DNA of 64,000 nucleotides from positions 1 through 64,000 of the forward strand of contig JBEKYC010000016.1 of assembly GCA_049511415.1 (NCBI GenBank), read 5' to 3'. The first letter of the stretch is position 1, and each line of letters begins with the position of its first letter. This document shows positions 26,384 through 32,865 of the stretch, in pieces. The notes under the pieces were generated by a model. That model was given only the letters and a program-made list of their open reading frames with translations. It ran no database searches and was not told the origin of the DNA. A program made the translations under genes and the position numbers. Source of the DNA: Bog-159 sp049511415. GTDB lineage: Bacteria > Acidobacteriota > Terriglobia > Bryobacterales > Bryobacteraceae.

Positions 26384-26712
26384 CGGGCGAAGAGACGTTG
26401 TACTTCCCGTTCCAGGTCCTGAAAGGGGGCCTCCATCGCTTTGCGCCGGGGATTGAATACGATCCACCACTGGGGATTCAACTGTTCCAGATGCAACCGT
26501 ACGGCTTCGCGCACACGCCGCCTGACCCGGTTGCGCACCACCGCCTTGCCGAGCGCGCGCGGCGTGGTGAAACCGATCCGCGGCCCGTCCGCTTGCGGCT
26601 GCCGCATACAGAAGGCCGCAAAAAAAGGGGACGAAAAGCGGGCTCCCCCATCATAGACTTTGCGGAAATCCGTGGATCGCAACAGGCGTACACGTTTCGG
26701 AAAAGCAGGGAT
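26371..26712 (-). CDS. rnpA: ribonuclease P protein component, probable AUC start
   Basis: Protein subunit of RNase P, which matures the 5' ends of tRNAs. It carries the basic signature RNRVRRRVREAVR and the N-terminal RSTDFRKVYDGG. The only standard start is TTG at 26682, but that would lack the conserved PAFPKRVRLL stretch found in frame just before it. That stretch begins with an ATC codon at 26712, placed 5 bases after GAGAGG, a good ribosome site inside the end of rpmH. Only 2 bases separate the rpmH stop and this codon. I therefore annotate the longer form of 113 residues; the gene itself is certain, the start is not. Confidence 0.9.
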   Translation of the reverse strand: MPAFPKRVRLLRSTDFRKVYDGGARFSSPFFAAFCMRQPQADGPRIGFTTPRALGKAVVRNRVRRRVREAVRLHLEQLNPQWWIVFNPRRKAMEAPFQDLEREVQRLFARCNG

Positions 26713-26714
26713 GC

Positions 26715-26864
26715 TTACCTCTCGGAGCTAACGGTCAGCTTGTGCCGGCCCCGTGCGCGGCGACGAGACAGCACGGCCCGCCCGTTCTTGGTTTCCATGC
26801 GGGTAAGGAACCCGTGCGTTTTCGCGCGCCTGCGATTGTTCGGTTGAAAGGTACGTTTAGGCAT
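26715..26864 (-). CDS. rpmH: 50S ribosomal protein L34
   Basis: A 49-residue, very basic protein with the family pattern PKRTFQPNNRRRAKTHGFLT and GRAVLSRRRARGRHKLTV. It is slightly longer than the usual 44-46 residues because of a TVSSER end. It is the first gene of the operon with rnpA, yidD, yidC, khpB and mnmE. dnaA, often found upstream, is not here. Confidence 0.97.
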   Translation of the reverse strand: MPKRTFQPNNRRRAKTHGFLTRMETKNGRAVLSRRRARGRHKLTVSSER

Positions 26865-26881
26865 CTTATTCCAAGATAACC

Positions 26882-26911
26882 AGTATAGCGCGGCTAGGTG
26901 GCTCGCTTCAA
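26882..26911 (-). promoter_or_regulatory. sigma-70-type promoter of the rpmH operon
   Basis: On the minus strand TTGAAG (26911-26906) is followed after 18 bases by TATACT (26887-26882). Transcription would start about 10 bases before the rpmH ATG. The -35 and -10 elements overlap the last codons of the upstream gene. No other promoter-like pair is evident closer to rpmH. Confidence 0.5.
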
Positions 26912-27280
26912 ATCCACTTTGGCGGACATCTTTTCGCCGTTGGGGCCGGAACCCTGCGCGGTGCCGCGGATGGTCTCGCCATCGAAGACCAGCTCGAACA
27001 GGATTTTTCCGTTATCTTCGCCGTTGTTTTCCATTTTCACTTCGAAGGTCAGTTTACCTGCTTCCAGCTTGCCGTTTAGGATGGCCCATTGCTGGTCTTC
27101 GTTCGGGCCGGCGGTTCCGGTTACTTTGGGGCCGTCGAGTTTCAGATTCATGATGGCTTCGTCGGGCTTGGTTTCGCCGCTGGCGTTGGTGACATCGAAC
27201 TTGCCGGTCCATTTGCCGGTGAGCTCGCCGGCGGTCAGGGTCAGGGCGGTCAGCAACAAAAGACAGATGAGCGTTTTCAT
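26894..27280 (-). CDS. small secreted beta-rich protein of unknown function
   Basis: Protein of 128 residues with signal peptide MKTLICLLLLTALTLTAG. The start at 27280 has an ideal AGGAGG four bases upstream. The mature part looks like a small beta-barrel: ELTGKWTGKFDV, IMNLKLDGPKVTGTAG, FELVFDGETIRGTAQGSGPN. This pattern is common in acidobacterial exported proteins that accompany other secreted enzymes, but no function is known. It lies on the same strand as the rpmH operon, whose promoter overlaps its end. Confidence 0.85.
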   Translation of the reverse strand: MKTLICLLLLTALTLTAGELTGKWTGKFDVTNASGETKPDEAIMNLKLDGPKVTGTAGPNEDQQWAILNGKLEAGKLTFEVKMENNGEDNGKILFELVFDGETIRGTAQGSGPNGEKMSAKVDLKRAT

Positions 27281-27400
27281 GCATCCTCCTGATGGTGGAT
27301 GACGAGAATCGGGCGGGGTTTGTTCCCATTCCGGACGATCAAAGCCTAAGCTATTGATTTTAAATACGCTCGGCACCGAGGGCCAAGTCCGTAGTGGGCC

Positions 27401-27430
27401 ACCGATGAACACCGATTAACACCGATAAGA
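27401..27430. repeat. three tandem 10-bp repeats
   Basis: ACCGATGAAC, ACCGATTAAC and ACCGATAAGA follow each other without gaps, ending at the stop codon of the DsbA-like gene. A 10-base period puts each copy on the same face of the helix. Similar runs (ACAGATGAACAC-type) occur as intergenic elements in several soil phyla. No protein-binding role is known to me. Confidence 0.6.
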
Positions 27431-28168
27431 CTAACGGGACTGGGCCAAGGCGTCGTCGATGCCTTTGGAGATTTCTTCGAAGGAGAAGGTTTCGATGAAG
27501 GGCCGGCCGTTCACGAAGACGGTGGGGGTATGGACCACGCCGCGCGAGACACCGTCCCGATAGTCCTTTTCGACGAGTTCGGCATAGTGTGCGTTGGAGA
27601 GAGAGGCAAGCGCGGCATCCGGGGAAATGCCGTGAGCCTGGGCGAAAGCTGTCAGTTTCTCATTAAAGTTGTCCGGAGTGGTATTTTCCTGGGCGGCCAT
27701 GATGTAACGGCGGTACTCGATACCGAGAGTGGGGCTTTGTGCGGCGAAGAAGCGGCCGGCAATGGCCGCAGGCCGCGCCCAGGCGTGTTTGGCCAATGGA
27801 AAATCGTTGTGCACGAACGCCACTCTGGCGGCATATTTCGGCAGAAGCTTCTCGTCCAGCATGCGGCGGAAGGCGGCGCAATCGGGGCATTGCAGGTCTT
27901 CATAGATGATGACGCGCACGGGGCTGCCGGCGACACCTTCGACGGCGAGCTGGGCGGCTGCGGGGGCTAACGCGGCCGGTGGCGTAAATTCCAGCGCGGT
28001 CACGTCGGTTACGTCGTAGGTCTTGGATGTATCGTTCACCTGCATGTTGATCGTTCGGGCGGTGCCGCCCAGATAGATACCGCGCACCACCTGACCGGTG
28101 CGGAGGGTGAGGGTGTCGGCCGCGCAGGTCGCGACATAGGCCAGGGAGACGGCAATGGCAAAACGCAT
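27431..28168 (-). CDS. DsbA-like thioredoxin-fold periplasmic protein
   Basis: Protein of 245 residues. The start at 28168 gives a signal peptide (MRFAIAVSLAYVATCAAD); the longer frame to 28270 is not supported. An N-terminal segment (TLTLRTGQVVRGIYLGGTAR) resembles the small beta domain often present in acidobacterial exported proteins. The thioredoxin fold of the DsbA/DsbC (PF13462-like) type follows: VRVIIYEDLQCPDCAAFRRM with the redox CPDC motif, VAFVHNDFPLAKHAW and the cis-Pro region HTPTVFVNGRPF. It probably acts as a periplasmic thiol-disulfide oxidoreductase. It is divergent from the HAF-repeat gene at 28272. Confidence 0.88.
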   Translation of the reverse strand: MRFAIAVSLAYVATCAADTLTLRTGQVVRGIYLGGTARTINMQVNDTSKTYDVTDVTALEFTPPAALAPAAAQLAVEGVAGSPVRVIIYEDLQCPDCAAFRRMLDEKLLPKYAARVAFVHNDFPLAKHAWARPAAIAGRFFAAQSPTLGIEYRRYIMAAQENTTPDNFNEKLTAFAQAHGISPDAALASLSNAHYAELVEKDYRDGVSRGVVHTPTVFVNGRPFIETFSFEEISKGIDDALAQSR

Positions 28169-28271
28169 AGGTCCATTGTATGCCGCGATACGGGGGATCC
28201 AGTTTGATAGCCGCGGCGGCGATTCAGGGCGGTGGCCGGGTATAGAATCGGTGGTGGTCAGGGGGTGCAAT

Positions 28272-29318
28272 GTGACCGCAGGATGCTGGTTATGCGCAGG
28301 TTTTATCGTGGTATGGAGTGCGAGCGCGCAACCTACCTACACTGTATTTGACGTCCCGGGGGCAGGCACCGGCAGCGGCCAGGGAACCTTTCCCCACGTC
28401 ATTAGTGCGGAAGGGATGATTGCGGGTGACTGGGCAGATAATACCGGCTTTTATGAAGGCTTCGTGCGCTACACCGACGGTACTTTGACATCGTTCCTAG
28501 GTTTTGGTGTGGGGACCATCATATGGGGCATCAATGGGAAGGGATCAGCCGCCGGCTACCATCTGGAGACGGAGATCTTTCACGCGCTGGTGCGCAACCC
28601 CTACGGTTTTATCGTGTCGTTCGACTTTCCGGACGCGGGCACTGGCGCCGGGCAGGGGACCCTGGCCTACTCGAACAGTGCGGCGGGAGTTGCCGGATAC
28701 TATATAGACTCGAACAGCGTGAAGCACGGTTTCTTGAGTCTCGCCGATGTCATGACGGGTTTTGATGCGCCGGGCGCCGGTACGGCCAAAGAGCAAGGGA
28801 CGGTGGGTTACTCGATCGACGATGGCGGGAGCATTGCGGGATTTTACCTGGACGCGAACTACGTGAACCATGGTTTCATACGCGCCGGCGATGGCACGAT
28901 TACGAGCTTCGACGCTCCAGGGGCCGGCACGGGCGAATATCAGGGGACCATCGGCGCCAGCATCAACGCGGTGGGCGAGATCACCGGATATTACTATGAT
29001 GCCGGCGGTGTGGCGCACGGTTTCGTGCGGTCGAGTGACGGCACGATCACGGGCTTCGACGGTCCGCAGGCCGCGGCAACGTACGGCTGGAGCATCAGCA
29101 ATAACGGGTCGGCAACGGGGCACTTCTACAGCGGTAGCAACGTGTCTCATGGTTTCGTGCGGGCACGCGACGGCAGCATTACGGTCCTGACGGCTCCGGG
29201 CGCGGGAACCGGGGCGAATCAGGGGACTTTCGCCTACGGCATCAGCGGCGCCGGTGCCACGGGATACTATCTGGATGGGAACGGCGCGGCGCACGGATTT
29301 CTGGTGACGTCAAAATGA
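28272..29318 (+). CDS. secreted HAF-type repeat protein, copy 1
   Basis: Protein of 348 residues from the GTG at 28272 (VTAGCWLCAGFIVVWSASAQ is a signal peptide), with AGGGGG upstream. An ATG at 28155 in the same frame gives no signal and overlaps the divergent gene. The mature part is made of about seven imperfect repeats of 40-46 residues with the pattern FDAPGAGT-x-QGT, SINxxGxIxGYY and HGFVRxxDGTI. This is the HAF family of extracellular repeats (TIGR02913-like). The regular Gly/Asp turns and seven units suggest a seven-bladed beta-propeller. Partner or ligand unknown. The paralogue follows after 13 bases. Confidence 0.82.
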   Translation: MTAGCWLCAGFIVVWSASAQPTYTVFDVPGAGTGSGQGTFPHVISAEGMIAGDWADNTGFYEGFVRYTDGTLTSFLGFGVGTIIWGINGKGSAAGYHLETEIFHALVRNPYGFIVSFDFPDAGTGAGQGTLAYSNSAAGVAGYYIDSNSVKHGFLSLADVMTGFDAPGAGTAKEQGTVGYSIDDGGSIAGFYLDANYVNHGFIRAGDGTITSFDAPGAGTGEYQGTIGASINAVGEITGYYYDAGGVAHGFVRSSDGTITGFDGPQAAATYGWSISNNGSATGHFYSGSNVSHGFVRARDGSITVLTAPGAGTGANQGTFAYGISGAGATGYYLDGNGAAHGFLVTSK

Positions 29319-29331
29319 TTGTGGAGGGGCG

Positions 29332-30426
29332 ATGAAGAGTTTTGTCGGGATAGCGGCTTTTGGCCTCATCTGCTGCACGGGCACACCGAGCCTGCGCGCG
29401 CAGCCGGCGGTCATCACGTTTGATGTTTCGGGCGCGGGGACGGCCGCCGGCGAAGGCACCTTTGCTTACGGCATCAATCAGGCCGGGAGTATCGTGGGGT
29501 ACTATCTGGACGCGGGCCGCGTGAACCACGGCTTCATGCGAGACAGCGACGGCGCGGTCACGACTTTTGATGTTCCCGGCATGGGCGTGAACGTCAATCA
29601 GGGCACCTTCGCCGTGGCCATCAACGACGCGGGAGAGATTACCGGTTACTACTCGGATACACATGGCGCTTACCGCGGGTTCGTGCGCGGCGCCGGCGGA
29701 ACGTTTACGACCTTCGAGCCTCCAGCGGCGACCAATTACGTCGGCTATGGAACGTACAGCGTGAGCATCAACGACGCGGGGGATGTGGCGGGGTACTTCG
29801 CTGATACGACGGGAGCGTACGAGGGCTTCGTGCGCGCCAGCAACGGGGCGATCACGACCATAATCGTTCCGGGCGCAGGCACGGGGTTGAAAGAAGGCAC
29901 CCTGGCTTACGGGATCAACAATTCCGGGGAGGTGGTGGGGTACTTCGAGCGGTTCCAGTATTACGGCTTCCTAGAGTCCAGCGAGGGCACCATCACACGA
30001 TTCCTGGGGCCCGGCCGGCATTCCGGGGGCGCCGGGGACGGAACACTCGGATTGGCGATCAACGAAGCTGGGGACGTGACTGGGCGCGACGTTTACGAGG
30101 GCATTAGCTACGGTTTCGTGCGGACCGGCGAGGGGACGACTACGGCGTTCCAGGCGCCGGGGGCCGGATCGGGCTATCTTTTGGGGACCTGGAGCGAGTC
30201 GATCAATGGCGCGGGAGATGTTGCGGGATATTACCAGAACGACGGTTTTGTGTACGGCGGATTCGTGCGCACTGGCGACGGAAAGATCACAAGTTTCCAG
30301 GTTCCAGGCGCGGGTACGGCGGAATTCACGGGCACCATCGGCCGAGGCATCAACGACGCGGGCATGGTTGCCGGATACTGTTGGGATGCCAACAATGTCG
30401 GTCACGGTTTTCTGCTGACGCCGTGA
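29332..30426 (+). CDS. secreted HAF-type repeat protein, copy 2
   Basis: Protein of 364 residues with signal peptide MKSFVGIAAFGLICCTGTPS. Seven or so repeats of the same kind as its upstream neighbour (TFDVSGAGTAAGEGT, FAVAINDAGEITGYY, HGFMRDSDGAVTTF and so on), but the repeat sequences differ between the two proteins, so the duplication is not recent. It is probably co-transcribed with copy 1 (13-base gap, GGAGGGG ribosome site). The last repeat ends HGFLLTP exactly at the stop, meaning the whole mature protein is repeat. Confidence 0.84.
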   Translation: MKSFVGIAAFGLICCTGTPSLRAQPAVITFDVSGAGTAAGEGTFAYGINQAGSIVGYYLDAGRVNHGFMRDSDGAVTTFDVPGMGVNVNQGTFAVAINDAGEITGYYSDTHGAYRGFVRGAGGTFTTFEPPAATNYVGYGTYSVSINDAGDVAGYFADTTGAYEGFVRASNGAITTIIVPGAGTGLKEGTLAYGINNSGEVVGYFERFQYYGFLESSEGTITRFLGPGRHSGGAGDGTLGLAINEAGDVTGRDVYEGISYGFVRTGEGTTTAFQAPGAGSGYLLGTWSESINGAGDVAGYYQNDGFVYGGFVRTGDGKITSFQVPGAGTAEFTGTIGRGINDAGMVAGYCWDANNVGHGFLLTP

Positions 30427-30430
30427 GATC

Positions 30431-30475
30431 GCAGGGCTGAAGTCCCGCGCGGGTTAAAACCCGCCCTCCAGCCGG
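30431..30475. repeat. REP-like palindrome pair, copy 3
   Basis: GCAGGGCTGAAGTCCCGC (30431-30448) is followed at once by the perfect palindrome GCGGGTTAAAACCCGC (30449-30464, 7-bp arms) and CTCCAGCCGGG. The first half is an imperfect form of the copies at 556 and 32799. It lies 5 bases after the stop of the second HAF protein and before the cytochrome c gene. Confidence 0.65.
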
Positions 30476-30500
30476 GTTGTGGCAACATAAAAGGTAATCG

Positions 30501-31241
30501 ATGATCCGCTACATCTTTTGTGTGTCCACGGCTTTTTTGATAACGGCGACGGCTTTTGCGCAGCTGCATGCGGCCTCGCGCGAGCAAAAGGAATTTGTCG
30601 AATCGTGCGGCTTCTGCCACGGCGAAGACGCTACGGGTTCGCGCGCGCCCGACTTGGTGCGTTCGCCGCTGGTCAACCGCGATTCGGGCGGCGATTTGAT
30701 CGGCCCGGTGATCCGTGCGGGTCGGCCCGACAAGGGCATGCCGGCGTTTTCGCTATCGGACGACGTGATCCACGACCTTGTGGCTTACCTGCACCAGCGG
30801 GTGGAGGAGGCGGCGCACAGTTCACACGTGGGCAACGACTATCCTTTGGAGCGGCTGCTCACGGGAAATGCGGAAGCGGGCCGCGCTTATTTCAACGGCG
30901 CGGGTAAATGCGCGTCATGCCACTCGCCAACTGGCGATTTAGCCGGCATTGCGAAGAAGTATCCGCCGCTGGCGTTGGAGGAGCATTTCCTGGCGCCGCC
31001 GGGCGGCTTGGTCCGGTTGACGGTCACCACGGCAATCGGCGAGCAGGTCAGCGGGACGCAGGTACATCTGGATGATTTTTCCGTCGCGCTGCGGGATGGG
31101 CTGGGGTGGTATCACTCGTGGGCTCGGGATAAGGTCAAGGTGAATGTGCAGGACCCTATGCAGTCGCACCGGGAGCTGCTGAGCAAGTATACGGACGCAC
31201 AGATCCATGATTTGTTTGCTTATCTGGAGAGTTTGAAGTGA
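30501..31241 (+). CDS. di-heme cytochrome c (PQQ-dehydrogenase partner)
   Basis: Exported cytochrome of 246 residues with a signal peptide (about 1-25, ending LHAAS). Two heme attachment sites are visible: CGFCH at Cys36-His40, and CASCH at Cys137-His141. The pattern GPVIRAGRPDKGMPAF supplies the likely methionine ligand of the first heme. The last third (LVRLTVTTAIGEQVSGTQVH, DDFSVALRDGLGWYHSW) is a non-heme beta domain commonly attached to such cytochromes in Acidobacteriota. It probably passes electrons from the quinoprotein encoded immediately downstream (stop and start share one base). Confidence 0.9.
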   Translation: MIRYIFCVSTAFLITATAFAQLHAASREQKEFVESCGFCHGEDATGSRAPDLVRSPLVNRDSGGDLIGPVIRAGRPDKGMPAFSLSDDVIHDLVAYLHQRVEEAAHSSHVGNDYPLERLLTGNAEAGRAYFNGAGKCASCHSPTGDLAGIAKKYPPLALEEHFLAPPGGLVRLTVTTAIGEQVSGTQVHLDDFSVALRDGLGWYHSWARDKVKVNVQDPMQSHRELLSKYTDAQIHDLFAYLESLK

Positions 31242-32797
31242 TGGTCAACTTACTCAGGTGGGCGGCGCTGTGGGGAGGATTGGCCATGGCTCAGGGGTTG
31301 GATCCAGCGGCTTTGCTGAAGCCATCTAGCGACACTTGGCCCACTTACAACGGCGATTACTCGGGCCGACGCTACAGCCCGATCAATCAAATTAACTCGG
31401 CGAATGTGCGCTGGCTGACGATGGCGTGGGCGTTTCAGGCTAATGCGCAGGCGCTGAAATCGACGCCGCTGGAAGTGAACGGGATCCTTTATTTCACGGT
31501 TCCGGAGAATGTCTGGGCGGTAGATGCGCGCACGGGACGGCAGATCTGGCATTTCCATTACCGCGCGGATGGCGGCGACCGCATCGGGCATCGCGGCCTG
31601 GGCATGTGGGGCAACTGGCTGTTTTTCGAAACGCCGGACGCGCACCTGCTGAGTCTGGACGCCAAGGATGGCCGCGTGCGCTGGAACATCGTGCTGGCGG
31701 ACGTGAAACTGGGATACTTCGCGACGATGGCGCCGCTGATCGTGGGCAATCACGTGATTGCGGGCGTGTCGGGCGATTCGACGGATGTGCCGGGGTTTCT
31801 GGAATCGGTGGATCCGGAAACGGGCAAGGAACAATGGCGGTGGTACACGGAACCGAAGCCGGGCGAGCCGGGGTCGGAGACGTGGCCCAAGGACGGTGAC
31901 GCTATCAGCCATGGCGGCGGCATGACGTGGATGACGGGCACTTACGATCCGGCGCTCAACCTGCTCTATTGGGGGACTGGCAATCCGAATCCGGTGCTGG
32001 CGGGCGATGCGCGTCCGGGCGACAACCTTTATACATGTTCGATCGTGGCGCTGAATCCGGATACCGGCAAGCTGGCCTGGTATTTCCAGCCGTCGCCGCA
32101 CGACACGCACGATTGGGACGCGGTACAGACGCCGGTATTGTTCGACGCGGATTTCGGCGGCAAGCCGCGCAAGCTGCTGGCGCAGGCCAGCCGCAACGGC
32201 TATTTCTTCGTGCTGGACCGGACCAACGGCGAGCATCTGCTGACCGCGCCATTTATCGAGAACAATTGGGCGTCGGGGATCGATGAGCGCGGGCGGCCGG
32301 TGACGCGGAAGGAGAAGGAGCCCCACGCTGACGGGCGGCTGGTTTTTCCGGGGTCGGACGGCGCGACGAACTGGATGGCGCCCAGCTTCGATCCGGCGCT
32401 GGGATTGTTTTATGTGATGGCGCGGCGGGTTTACAGCATTTTCTATTACACGGCGACGGGCAAGCCCGAGGGCTGGGCCGGACGGGATCACGATTTATGG
32501 GCGGAATCGACGATTCGCGCGATCGATTATCGCACGGGCGAGATCCGGTGGAACCATGAATTGGGAGGGGGCGAAAGCACGGCCGGAATTCTGACGACCG
32601 CCGGCAATCTGCTGTTCACGGGTGATTCGCAGGGGAATCTCTTGGCCCTGGATGCGGTCACGGGCAAGACGTTGTGGCACGTGAATGCGGGCGGGTCGAT
32701 GGTGATGTCGCCCATGACTTACGAACTGGACGGCCGGCAGTACGTGGTGGAGGGTGTGCAGGGGGTTTTGTACGCCTGGGCGCTGCCGGAGAGGTGA
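31241..32797 (+). CDS. PQQ-dependent (quinoprotein) dehydrogenase
   Basis: Periplasmic quinoprotein of 518 residues, alcohol dehydrogenase type, with signal peptide (ALWGGLAMAQG). The eight-bladed propeller shows tryptophan-docking blade motifs such as LYFTVPENVWAVDARTGRQI and LLALDAVTGKTLWHVN. GTGNPNP carries the PQQ/metal Asn, and PSPHDTHDWDAVQTPVLFD the catalytic Asp. The vicinal Cys-Cys pair that stacks on PQQ in methanol dehydrogenases is absent at the expected place (GDRIGHRGLGMW). Start ATG 31241; a GTG one codon earlier is possible. Together with the cytochrome c it should oxidise an alcohol or sugar-like substrate in the periplasm; the substrate is unknown. Confidence 0.92.
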   Translation: MVNLLRWAALWGGLAMAQGLDPAALLKPSSDTWPTYNGDYSGRRYSPINQINSANVRWLTMAWAFQANAQALKSTPLEVNGILYFTVPENVWAVDARTGRQIWHFHYRADGGDRIGHRGLGMWGNWLFFETPDAHLLSLDAKDGRVRWNIVLADVKLGYFATMAPLIVGNHVIAGVSGDSTDVPGFLESVDPETGKEQWRWYTEPKPGEPGSETWPKDGDAISHGGGMTWMTGTYDPALNLLYWGTGNPNPVLAGDARPGDNLYTCSIVALNPDTGKLAWYFQPSPHDTHDWDAVQTPVLFDADFGGKPRKLLAQASRNGYFFVLDRTNGEHLLTAPFIENNWASGIDERGRPVTRKEKEPHADGRLVFPGSDGATNWMAPSFDPALGLFYVMARRVYSIFYYTATGKPEGWAGRDHDLWAESTIRAIDYRTGEIRWNHELGGGESTAGILTTAGNLLFTGDSQGNLLALDAVTGKTLWHVNAGGSMVMSPMTYELDGRQYVVEGVQGVLYAWALPER

Positions 32798-32798
32798 C

Positions 32799-32835
32799 GC
32801 GGGACTGAAGTCCCGCCCGGCTGAAGCCCGCCCCC
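32799..32835. repeat. REP-like palindrome pair, copy 4
   Basis: The perfect 18-mer GCGGGACTGAAGTCCCGC of position 556 is repeated exactly at 32799-32816, 1 base after the PQQ dehydrogenase stop. It is followed by a second half-copy CCGGCTGAAGCCCGCC. The tandem layout matches the one at 30431. Confidence 0.7.
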
Positions 32836-32865
32836 CCGATGCAGTTTCGTTATATACTGGCGCGC

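Noticed and set aside
26715..26911. Replication origin next to rpmH
   Set aside because: rpmH often adjoins dnaA, but no dnaA, dnaN or cluster of DnaA boxes was recognised here.
28545..29294. Open frame opposite the first HAF-repeat gene, and CRISPR-like spacing of repeats
   Set aside because: The periodicity comes from protein repeats of 40-46 codons with diverged DNA; no identical short repeats with unique spacers exist.
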